This document shows, piece after piece, positions 1 to 9,360 of a DNA stretch of 10,051 bases. How positions within the stretch are numbered: the stretch's first letter is position 1; each line of letters begins with the position of its first letter. A program made the position numbers and the translations under genes. Below the pieces are notes generated by a model. It ran no database searches, had not been told where the DNA came from, and was given only the letters and a program-made list of their open reading frames with translations. The stretch is from contig SKKV01000285.1 in assembly GCA_007123575.1 (NCBI GenBank), positions 1 through 10,051 of the forward strand. Reading direction: 5' to 3'. The stretch is from Wenzhouxiangella sp. Its GTDB lineage: Bacteria > Pseudomonadota > Gammaproteobacteria > Xanthomonadales > Wenzhouxiangellaceae.

Positions 1-1658
1 ATGGGCCAGAAATTCATCGATCACGACACCGGCATGGTCCGGGTCCGTGGCGCCGGGGTCGAAATCACGACCTGCCGACAGGCTGATGCCCAGGGTCCGG
101 AAGAAGTCCGGCCCCACCATCCGGTCGCGTGCGGCGAAGTCGTTACCGTCGGGCAGCTCGTAGTTCGATGCGCTTTCCACCCGGCCGAAGGGCACGGCGG
201 TGGCGTAGCTGGCCGATTGAACGCCGGGCAGGGCCGCAAGCTGTTCCAGGGCCTCGGTCACAGCGGCCTCCGATCGGTCCGGATCATAAGCCAGGCTGGC
301 CACCAGCAGCGACTCAGGCTGGAAGCCGATGTCTTCATTGAGCAGGCCGTGCCAGCTTCGAAGCAGCAGGCCGACGCAGACCAGCAAAGCCATGGCCACC
401 CCGAACTGAATCACGATCAGGCCCCGCCTGATCCGCGCCGGCGCCTGACGCGTGGTGACGCCACCGGCGCTCAGCAAAGCCGCTGGCGAGGTCTGTCGGC
501 GCCGGGTTTGCCACCAGCCGGCGGCCAGAATCGGTATCCCGCCCAGGGCGGCCACGCCGACGGCCATTAGCACGGTTGCCGGACCGAAGGCGACGCTCAG
601 CGGCACGCCGGCATCGATGACGCCCAGGGTCGTCAGCCAGTGCAGCGACGGTATGGCCAGCAGCAGCGCCAGCCCCATGGCGAGCGCGGCGACGATCAGG
701 TATTCGGCGGCCAGGGTTTTCAGCGACTGCCACTGCCCGGCACCCAGCGCGGCCTGGATGGCATGAACATGATCGCGCCCAAGCAGGCGGCTCATCCACA
801 GCCCGGCCAGGTTGAGCATGGCGGTCAACAATACGGCCACTATTGCCACAGCCAGGATTGCTAACGGGCCGCGCTGTCCCTCGGTCCAATGGTCGCGCAG
901 GCCGCGTGAGCGCAACTCCAGGGAAAAGAACTGGACCAGTGGCGCCAGCCCGGGGTGATCGGCAAAGTGCTGTTGCAAACGTTGCTCGAACACTTCCGGG
1001 TTCAGTCCAGGCTGAAGACGGCCAATCGCATTCATGCCGCCGAAAGAACTCATGTTCTCAATGCCGAACTCGTCAGCTCCCATTTGCAGCGGCAGCCATA
1101 TCTGAACGTCTGAGTCCGGGATGGTCAGGGTGTCGGGCATGATGCCGACAATTCGGGCTCGAACATTACGAAACTCGATTTCACGACCGAGCACCGAGGC
1201 ATCACGATCAAATCTGGCTTGCCAGGCGGAATCGGCCAGCAGGGCAACGGTCGGCGCGCCTGGATCAGCGTCGTCGGCCAGGAATCCTCGACCCATGGTC
1301 GGTGCCAGGCCAAGCAGATCAGGGAGCCCGGCGCTGACCCGAGCAACCCGCCAGCTTTGACCATCGCTGTCCGTTCGATCTTCGGCCTCTTCGTATCCAG
1401 CCACGGCAGCCAGTCCTTCGACCTGCTCCAGTTCGCCGAGCAGGGGCACGGAAATGCCAATGTCCCGGCCAATTTGCTGCGAATAGCCATGAATCGTCAC
1501 CAGCTGGTCGCCATCGGCAAACGGCAGCGGCTTGAAGAACAGCTGCCAGGCCGCAGTGCCTACCACCAGCAGCCCGGTGCTGGCCAGGCCAAGAATCAGC
1601 GCCGCGCCCAGGGTAAAGCCGGGTGCCCGGATCAGGCCTCTCAGCGCCCGCTGCAAGG

Positions 1659-1662
<4 letters not shown>
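1..1662 (-). CDS. ABC transporter permease, duplicated FtsX/MacB type (partial, 3' end off window)
   Basis: The frame is open for all 554 codons from ATG at 1662 to the window edge, so the C-terminus is missing; full-length relatives are about 800 residues. It starts with the family's RALRGL-x-RAPGFTL signature, followed by a first membrane span (about 17-39). A periplasmic MacB_PCD-like domain comes next, then three spans between about 265 and 385. A second repeat begins near IRRGLIVIQFGVAMALLV with a fifth span, and a second periplasmic domain (PGVQSASYATAVPFG, then GPDFFRTLGI and GRDF) is still running at the edge. The last three spans would lie outside. This is the ADOP-type (duplicated permease) layout. 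Its start codon overlaps the ATPase stop as ATGA, so the two are translationally coupled. It probably forms the transmembrane part of the exporter together with the 802-residue permease. Substrate unknown. Confidence 0.9.
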
Positions 1663-2429
<767 letters not shown>

Positions 2430-2479
2430 GATGCGATGCCTTTTTTTAGAGAGTTGACGGGTTCATGAATAAGCCGGGT

Positions 2480-4888
2480 TCATTCCTGGCGTAGCGCCTC
2501 GGCCGGGCGAATGCCGGCGGCGCGCAGGCCGGAGATCAGGGTGGCCAGTGCCATCAGCACGGCGCTGACCAGCAGCACGCTGATGACCAGCCCAAGATCG
2601 GCCAGGCCGGGTTCGTGCAGTAGTTCTTCCAGTGCCCTGACCGCCGGCAGCGCAAGCAGCCCGCCCAGGGCCAGTCCAGCCAGGGTCCAGGCCAGGCCGG
2701 AGCCGGTCAGCCCGGCAACAATGCTGGCCGCTGGCGCGCCCAGGGCCATGCGCACGGCCATTTCATGCCGGCGCCGCGCCCGTTCGAACTCCAGCAGGCC
2801 GAACAGCCCGGTGGCGCTCAGCAACAGCGCGCAGATGCCGAAGCTGGTTAACAGAATGACCAGAAAGCGCTCAAGCACCAGCTGGCCGGCCACCAGATCG
2901 CGCATGGGGCGAATGTTGTCTGCCGGCACCTCCGGGGCCAGGCTTTGCACCGTCTGACGCAGCTGTCTGCCTGCGGCCTCGGCCTGCGGGCCGCGCATCA
3001 TCAGCGCCAGCGGAAACCATTGATTGACGGCGCTCAGCAGGGCCGGATGGGCCTGCTGATGGGTAATGAATACGGTGGGCTGGGCACCTGCGCGCAGGTT
3101 GACCTCACGCTGGTCGCTGACTACGCCTACGACTTGCCAGTTAATGCCGTCCATGGACAGGGTGGCATCCAGCGCGACATCAGGCTCCAACAGCAGCCGG
3201 GCCATGGCCTGGTTGATCACCATTGATGGCGAACTGCCTGCGCGGTCATTAGCTGACAACGAGCGGCCCTGCCGAATCGGCACATCGAGCAAGTCGAAAT
3301 AGCCCGGGCTGACCAGCCTGACCTCGACCGAGGCGCCCTGGTCGGTGCCGGGGCGGGTGACGAAGTTGTTCAGCCCGCGGGTCAGCGGCAGGTTGCTGGC
3401 CAGGGCGACTGACTCTATGCCGGGCTGGGCGCCGAGCTCCTCGAGCAGCTTCTCGATCAGCTGGTTGGTGCTTTGTGCCGCCCGATCTTCGCGGTAGCGT
3501 ATGTCGCCCAGCGACAGCTGCGCGGTCAGGGTCTGGTCGGTGGCAAAGCCCAGCTCGGTATCGGCCAGGCGCTGCATGCTGGCCGCCACCATGGCGGCAA
3601 GCACCAGCAGCACCACCGACAAAGTGACCTGGCCGATGACCAGCAGGCGTCGCAGCGGCGATCGCTCGCCGCCGCGTCCGGAGGCGGTGCCGCGCAGGGT
3701 CTCGGCCAGATTGACCGAGTGCTGGCCGATCAGGGCCAGCAAGGTGCTGACCAGGGTGGTGGCCAGACCCAGCGGCAGCAGCCAGGCCAGTACCGGAAGA
3801 TCAATGCCGACCTGGCCCAGGCGCGGCAGTTCCACAGGTGCCACGGCGATAACCAGCGGTAGCAGTACCCAGGCCAGCAGCAGCCCGGACAACAGGCCTG
3901 CCAGGCTAAGCAGCAGACAGTCGCTGAAGCGTTGTCCGAGCAGCCGTCCGGGCTGGGCGCCCAGAGCCAGTTCGACCGCAGTCTCGCCGCGCGAACCGGT
4001 GGCATCGGCCAACACCAGGTTGGCGACGTTGAAGCAGGCCAGCAACATCAACAGGCCGACCGCGCCTAGCAGCAGTGTTAAGGGCCGCTGGGCAGGGCCA
4101 AGCAGGCTGTCGCCCAGTGGGCTAAGGACCATACCTGCACCCGGTGAGTCCGGTGGCAGGGGCTGGCCGGCGACCATGCCCACGGTTTGGTGCAAGCTGA
4201 TCAGCTCGGCTTCGGCCGCCTGCGGGCTGACGCCGTCGGCGAGCCGGCCAATCACCAAGGTGTTGTGACCCTGGGCGCCCATGCCGCTTTCACTGAATGG
4301 CAGGATCAGATCGACATCCGGCTCGAACCAGAAGTCTCGGGACAACACACCGATCACCTCATGGGCCGTGCCGTCGATACGCAGGCTGTGGCCGACCGCA
4401 TCCAGCCCCAGGCCCAGATCCCGCGCCAGGCGGGCCGAGATCAGGGCCACGGTCGCGCCCTGGTCAATATCGCTCGCGCTGAACAGGCGTCCCCGGTGAG
4501 GCGGCAAGCCCAGCGCAGCTAGAAGCCCATCGTCGGCGAGCATGCCGGTGACGCTTCGGGCACTGCTGTCGGGCCCGGTCAGCACATAGCCGCTGCCGGC
4601 ATCGGTGTAGCGGCCGACGGCGGCAAAGCTGCTGCTGTCTTCGACGATATGGCGGGCCATGCGGGCGGTATGGCCGGCGGGGCCGACATGGGCCGAATGA
4701 AAACGCCAGCTGGCAAAGTAGAGCTCGTTGTCATCCGGGTAGGGCAGGGGGTTGAGCAGCACGCCCTGGATCAGGGCCAGCAGGATGATCATTCCGGCCG
4801 AGCCCAGGGCCAGACTGCCGACGGCCGGTACAACCAGACGCGGACGACGGGCCAGGCGGCGGCAGCGTTTGCTGATGAATTCAATCAT
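2480..4888 (-). CDS. ABC transporter permease, duplicated FtsX/MacB type (ADOP-like), 802 residues
   Basis: A full-length inner-membrane permease made of two fused MacB-like halves. Half one: span 1 (about 19-45) running into the VLLNPLPYPD signature, a periplasmic domain, then three spans around 270-295, 323-350 and 366-388. Half two: span 5 starting in RRLLVIGQVTLSVVLLVLA (about 410-437), a second periplasmic domain (LASNLPLTRG, SPGYFDLLDVPIRQGR), three spans (about 681-705, 725-750, 765-788) and the typical ending RAAGIRPAEALRQE. That gives eight spans in a 1+3+1+3 order, as in the duplicated orphan permease family. It starts 14 nt after the adaptor stop and has a good Shine-Dalgarno site. 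With the ATPase and the second permease it is inferred to make a heterodimeric mechanotransmission-type exporter. The two permeases are clearly different in sequence, so they are old paralogues rather than a recent copy. Confidence 0.93.
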   Translation of the reverse strand: MIEFISKRCRRLARRPRLVVPAVGSLALGSAGMIILLALIQGVLLNPLPYPDDNELYFASWRFHSAHVGPAGHTARMARHIVEDSSSFAAVGRYTDAGSGYVLTGPDSSARSVTGMLADDGLLAALGLPPHRGRLFSASDIDQGATVALISARLARDLGLGLDAVGHSLRIDGTAHEVIGVLSRDFWFEPDVDLILPFSESGMGAQGHNTLVIGRLADGVSPQAAEAELISLHQTVGMVAGQPLPPDSPGAGMVLSPLGDSLLGPAQRPLTLLLGAVGLLMLLACFNVANLVLADATGSRGETAVELALGAQPGRLLGQRFSDCLLLSLAGLLSGLLLAWVLLPLVIAVAPVELPRLGQVGIDLPVLAWLLPLGLATTLVSTLLALIGQHSVNLAETLRGTASGRGGERSPLRRLLVIGQVTLSVVLLVLAAMVAASMQRLADTELGFATDQTLTAQLSLGDIRYREDRAAQSTNQLIEKLLEELGAQPGIESVALASNLPLTRGLNNFVTRPGTDQGASVEVRLVSPGYFDLLDVPIRQGRSLSANDRAGSSPSMVINQAMARLLLEPDVALDATLSMDGINWQVVGVVSDQREVNLRAGAQPTVFITHQQAHPALLSAVNQWFPLALMMRGPQAEAAGRQLRQTVQSLAPEVPADNIRPMRDLVAGQLVLERFLVILLTSFGICALLLSATGLFGLLEFERARRRHEMAVRMALGAPAASIVAGLTGSGLAWTLAGLALGGLLALPAVRALEELLHEPGLADLGLVISVLLVSAVLMALATLISGLRAAGIRPAEALRQE

Positions 4889-4894
4889 GGCGAT

Positions 4895-4900
4895 TCCCTT
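4895..4900 (-). promoter_or_regulatory. Ribosome binding site of the 802-residue permease
   Basis: AAGGGA on the minus strand lies 6 nt before the ATG at 4888, within the 14-nt gap after the adaptor stop codon. It supports this start and independent re-initiation on the polycistronic message. Confidence 0.6.
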
Positions 4901-4902
4901 CT

Positions 4903-6153
4903 TCAGTTAAGGCGCAGGCGGTCGTGGCCGGCGTGGCTGGACAGGTCGGAAAGAATGACGCGGTCGCCTGCCATCAGCCCTGAGACCACCTCGACCCGGT
5001 TGACCGAGGCCCGTCCCAGCCTGACCGGCACGCGCTCGGCATGGCCGTTGTCGTTGAGGCGGAACAAGCTGATCGCGGATTCCGGCTGGCCGTAGGCAGG
5101 GCGGCCGATATGGAGTACATCACTGAGTCGTTCCAGCTCGATCAGGCCATCGACCGATAGATCGGGCCGGGCACCGCGCGGCAGACTGTCGTTGAGCTCG
5201 ATATCGACCTGCACGGTGCCGTCGGTAACGGTGGGGTCAATGCGGACAACGCGGCCGGAAACCAGGCTGCCGCGTGTGTCAATCGTGGCCGGCTGATCCA
5301 GCGCGATTTCGCGGGCCTGGTTTTCGCTGATCCGAACCTGGGCAATCAGATCGTCGGGGTCGACGATCCGACCGATATTGGCCCCGGCCAGCAGCTGCTG
5401 GCCTTCTTCGACGTCTATGCGCTGCAGCACGCCGGCTACACCGGCACGCACGTGCAGATCTGTCAGGCGTTGTTCCAGGCGGGTCAGGCGCTGCCGGGCC
5501 TGGGCCAGGCGGGCGCTTTCAGCATCCAGCTGGGAGCGGATCGAGGCTTCGATTCGAACAATGCGCTCGTTTTCCATCTCCACGCGCTCGGCCATCTGGG
5601 CGACGCGCAAAGCGCTTCTTTGGTACTGGATCTGCGAGACGATGCCGCGTTCGGCCAGCTCCGCCTCGGCTTCGGCCTCCAAGCGATAACTGTCATGATC
5701 GGCGCGTGCCGAGGCCAGGGCCATGCGCGCGTCCAGCAGCTGGCGTTCGAGGTCGGCACGCAGGCTGATCAGACCGGCTTCCATCGCCTCGACTTCGTAG
5801 CGGCGCTCGTCGACTTCCTGGATCAGCTCGGGGTTGGACAGCTCGATCAGCACGGACTCTGGCGTTACCCGCGCACCGGGCCGAATCAGGATGCGCTCGA
5901 CCCGCCCGGCGCTGGAAGCGGGCACCCAGCGGGTTTCGCGCGGCACCAGGCTGCCCGGCCCGCGCACTTGCCGCACCAGCTCGCCAAATTCCACGGTATC
6001 CAGCCAGACCGATGACCGGTCCACGCGGGGGGCAGACGGCTCGGCGCGCAGGGCCAGCAAGACCAGGGTCAGCAACAACAGGGTGCCGGCACCGATTACC
6101 GCGATCCGACGCAGCGTGCGATTTCGTTTCAGCTCGGGACGGATAATATCCAT
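4903..6153 (-). CDS. Periplasmic adaptor (membrane fusion) protein, HlyD/MacA type
   Basis: A 416-residue inner-membrane-anchored adaptor linking an ABC exporter to the periplasm or an outer-membrane channel. A basic N-terminus precedes one span (about 16-35). Then come the first half of a lipoyl-like domain (about 72-107, with VERILIRPGARVTPESVLIEL), a long Glu/Arg/Ala-rich coiled-coil hairpin (about 108-230), the second lipoyl half (about 231-268, GVLQRIDVEEGQQL), a beta-barrel (about 270-345) and a membrane-proximal domain. The frame is open upstream to an ATG at 6432, but that start lies inside the sigma-54 promoter and its extra 93 residues are low-complexity shadow of the small gene in another frame. 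I therefore chose the ATG at 6153, which has GGTGAG four bases upstream; that site overlaps the stop codon of the small gene, pointing to translational coupling. Confidence 0.92.
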   Translation of the reverse strand: MDIIRPELKRNRTLRRIAVIGAGTLLLLTLVLLALRAEPSAPRVDRSSVWLDTVEFGELVRQVRGPGSLVPRETRWVPASSAGRVERILIRPGARVTPESVLIELSNPELIQEVDERRYEVEAMEAGLISLRADLERQLLDARMALASARADHDSYRLEAEAEAELAERGIVSQIQYQRSALRVAQMAERVEMENERIVRIEASIRSQLDAESARLAQARQRLTRLEQRLTDLHVRAGVAGVLQRIDVEEGQQLLAGANIGRIVDPDDLIAQVRISENQAREIALDQPATIDTRGSLVSGRVVRIDPTVTDGTVQVDIELNDSLPRGARPDLSVDGLIELERLSDVLHIGRPAYGQPESAISLFRLNDNGHAERVPVRLGRASVNRVEVVSGLMAGDRVILSDLSSHAGHDRLRLN

Positions 6154-6158
6154 GGCAC

Positions 6159-6395
6159 TCACCGCGGCGGCAGGAACAGCGGCATCAGGATCGGCTCGGT
6201 CGGTGCCCTGGACTGGCGGCGCAGCTCGTCGGTGCGGTTCGGGGCTGAGTTTGTTGTCGCGGCGGAGACGGGATCGGTTTCGGTCTGGGCATGCATGGCC
6301 ATTCCGATGATCAGGATCAGGGCCAATCCGGCGACCGCCAGCAAGGCCAGAGCGGCGAAGCTTCTGCGGGAGTGATTTCGGCGAGAACGAGTCAT
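6159..6395 (-). CDS. Small single-span protein (78 residues), first gene of the transporter operon
   Basis: I do not recognise a family. The protein starts with an Arg-rich segment (MTRSRRNHSRRS), has one hydrophobic span (about 13-33), then AMHAQTE, a plausible signal-peptidase-like site, followed by a polar Ser/Thr/Asn/Pro/Arg-rich segment and a hydrophobic Pro-rich end (EPILMPLFLPPR). It is therefore either a membrane-anchored or a secreted small protein with its C-terminus in the periplasm. Codon use is strongly G/C at third positions, like the neighbours, which supports real coding. Its ATG is about 22 nt below the predicted sigma-54 start site, and its stop lies 5 nt before the adaptor start. 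The Shine-Dalgarno site is poor, which is a weakness. It could be an accessory subunit, a regulator of the kinase, a small exported product, or simply a leader ORF that couples translation. Confidence 0.6.
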   Translation of the reverse strand: MTRSRRNHSRRSFAALALLAVAGLALILIIGMAMHAQTETDPVSAATTNSAPNRTDELRRQSRAPTEPILMPLFLPPR

Positions 6396-6427
6396 GATCA
6401 GGGCTGAGGAAAACCTGCCCTGCTTTA

Positions 6428-6443
6428 AGCAAATTTCAAGCCA
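6428..6443 (-). promoter_or_regulatory. Sigma-54 (-24/-12) promoter of the transporter operon
   Basis: The minus strand reads TGGCTTGAAATTTGCT. Against the consensus TGGCACG-N4-TTGCW it keeps the invariant GG and GC pairs with exact spacing and differs only at two positions of the CACG part. The predicted start site is near 6417, about 22 nt ahead of the small gene. The regulator encoded just upstream is a sigma-54 activator, which is strong contextual support. Confidence 0.82.
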
Positions 6444-6504
6444 TTCCAGCTCGGACCAATAAAATCAGAGGCTTGGCGAGTCGATGTTGTGCTTGAGCGG
6501 GTAT

Positions 6505-6522
6505 CGAATCCCGGATTCGGGA
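6505..6522. promoter_or_regulatory. Promoter-proximal activator-binding dyad
   Basis: The stretch contains two nested perfect inverted repeats: CGAATC-CCG-GATTCG (6505-6519) and TCCCG-GATT-CGGGA (6509-6522). It shares the form TCCC-N6-GGGA with the second dyad. Its centre (6515.5) lies about 98 bp upstream of the predicted sigma-54 start site, the usual place for an NtrC-type enhancer. Binding by the neighbouring regulator is inferred. Confidence 0.6.
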
Positions 6523-6530
6523 CGCGATTA

Positions 6531-6546
6531 ATCCCAAAATTGGGAT
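6531..6546. promoter_or_regulatory. Promoter-distal activator-binding dyad
   Basis: A perfect inverted repeat, ATCCCAA-AA-TTGGGAT, that abuts the last base of the kinase stop codon. Its centre (6538.5) is 23 bp from that of the first dyad, about two helical turns, so two regulator dimers could bind the same face. No T-run follows on the minus strand, so a terminator is less likely. Confidence 0.6.
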
Positions 6547-7852
6547 CAGCGCCGGGCGCCGCCGCGCTGCGGCAGCCAGATTACGGCGCGCGCGCCCGGG
6601 CCCGGATCGCGTGCCTCCAGCTTGAGCCAGCCTTCATGCAGTTCGGCAATCCGCTTAGCCAGCAGCAGGCCGACGCCGCTGCCGCCCGGCTTGGTGGTGA
6701 AAAAAGGCACGAACAGGTTTTCAGACGGCGGTGGACCGGGGCCGTTGTCCAGCACCTCGATCTCGACGCCGCGACCCTGGCGCTGCCACCGCAGACAAAC
6801 TTCTCCGGCGTCGTCGGCCACCGCATCCAGCGCGTTCTTGACCAGGTTGATCAGCGCCTGCTCGAGCTGGTCCGGGTCGGCCTCCAGGATCATCGGCTCG
6901 CCTTGACAGTCGATCGCCAGGCCTCCCTCCAGTTCTGCGACCCGTCGTGCCAGACGCTCTAAATCAATCTTTCTTTCCCGCGGCACCGGCAGCCGGGCGA
7001 GAGTAGCGTAGCCGCCAACAAAGCGGCCCAGGGCATCGGCTCGGTCGGCAATCAGGGCCAGCGACTCCTTCAGCTCGTCGCAATCCAGACTGTCATCGGC
7101 AGCGGCATCGGCCAGGGTGTGGGCCAGCGACTTGATCGGCGCCAGCGAATTGTTGATCTCATGGCCCAGCACCCGGACCAGGCCCTGCCAGGCCTCGCGC
7201 CGTTCCGCGCCCAGCGCGCTGCCGGCCTCGGTAAGTACCAGCAACTGATGCGGGCGCCCTGCCAGCCGGAAAGGTCGGCGCCCAACCAGGTAGCGACCGC
7301 TGCCGCCCGGCAGGCTCAGGCTCAAGGGGCTGTCGACTACATGGGCCAGGGCCTGGTCCAGGCATAGCGCTTCGGCCGTGGTGCCCGGCTCCAGGCGACC
7401 GCCGCACAGGCGCTCGGCGGCCGGGTTGGCCACTGTCAGGCGGCTTTCGTGATCAAAGGTGAACACCGGCAGCTCGATCTCGGCCATCAGCTTGGCCAGC
7501 AGCGCATCGGATTGGCGGGCGGCCAGGCCGTGACTTTTCAGACCGTCGGCAAAGCGGTTGATCTCGGCGGCCAGTTCGCCGACCACGCCCTCGCGGTCGG
7601 TACGCGCGCGCAGGGCAAAATCCTGCCGCCGCACCGCTTCGAGCACGTTGACCAGGCTGGACAGCGGCCGCGCCATTCGGGCCGGCAGCACCCAGGCCAG
7701 GACCAGGCCAATCAACAGCATCAACAGCGGCGGCACCCAGACCGGCAGCAGGCTGGAGAACTGGGCCAGCGCCCAGCCGCCCAAGCCCAGTGCCAACATG
7801 GCCAGCAGCGCGAGGCGGATATTGATCTCCAGGCCGCGCCGGCCGCGCAGGT

Positions 7853-7856
<4 letters not shown>
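6546..7856 (-). CDS. Membrane sensor histidine kinase, NtrB/NtrY-like, with minimal periplasmic loop
   Basis: A 436-residue kinase partnered with the regulator whose gene overlaps it by 4 bp (ATGA). Two spans (about 11-33 and 36-58) are separated by only a few residues, so there is no periplasmic sensor domain. A HAMP-like linker (about 59-110) and a PAS-like domain (about 118-210, FTFDHESRLTVANPAAERL) follow. The phosphoacceptor is H232 in RVLGHEINNSLAPIKSLA. The ATPase domain has the N-box (N337, N341), G1 DNGPG (370-374), F-box FVPFFTTK and G2 GGSGVGL (391-397). All catalytic parts are present. It probably phosphorylates Asp57 of the regulator and thereby controls the exporter operon. The signal is unknown; with so little outside the membrane, it is likely a membrane or cytoplasmic (PAS) cue, or comes from the transporter itself. 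Confidence 0.94.
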
Positions 7857-9241
<1,385 letters not shown>

Positions 9242-9306
9242 GAACTGGGAAGAACGAAATCAGGCCGAGTCGATGCCCACAGCTTACACTGATGCCGACG
9301 AGCTTC

Positions 9307-9322
9307 GCCTTCGGTAGAAGGC
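9307..9322. repeat. Inverted repeat in the divergent intergenic region
   Basis: GCCTTC-GGTA-GAAGGC is a perfect 6-bp stem with a 4-base loop, in the 119-bp gap between the divergent regulator and dehydrogenase genes. No T-run follows on either strand, so it is not a typical terminator. It could be an operator. I saw no confident sigma-70 or sigma-54 promoter in this gap. Confidence 0.4.
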
Positions 9323-9347
9323 ATTGATATCAGTTTCTATTGCCTTG

Positions 9348-9354
9348 AAGGAGG
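9348..9354 (+). promoter_or_regulatory. Strong ribosome binding site of the dehydrogenase gene
   Basis: AAGGAGG matches the anti-Shine-Dalgarno sequence fully and lies 6 nt before the ATG at 9361. It fixes the start of the dehydrogenase and is much stronger than sites in the minus-strand operon. Confidence 0.8.
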
Positions 9355-9360
9355 GTTTGG

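Noticed and set aside
335..889. A 184-codon minus-strand frame inside the partial permease.
   Set aside because: It is an out-of-frame, Arg-rich shadow. The permease frame itself is continuous through this stretch with normal membrane spans.
2458..2482. An 8-bp direct repeat, CGGGTTCA, twice with 17-bp spacing between the first permease stop and the ATPase start.
   Set aside because: It is short, one copy overlaps the stop codon, and no promoter element accompanies it; chance similarity is likely.
3501..4268. Long plus-strand reading frames (255 codons here; others at 5452-6015, 8537-9085 and 1-570).
   Set aside because: They lie fully antisense to genes with clear family motifs, are rich in Arg/Ser/Gln/Pro, and show no recognisable domain; this is expected in GC-rich DNA.
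6154..6432. A 93-residue N-terminal extension of the adaptor starting at ATG 6432.
   Set aside because: The ATG lies inside the -24/-12 promoter, the added residues are low-complexity and Arg/Pro-rich, and the stretch is the out-of-frame shadow of the 78-residue gene. The span expected at an adaptor N-terminus begins just after ATG 6153.
6505..6546. The two dyads as a rho-independent terminator of the regulator-kinase pair.
   Set aside because: No T-run follows on the minus strand, and two repeats of the same form at a helical spacing above a sigma-54 promoter fit enhancer sites better. Some termination cannot be excluded.
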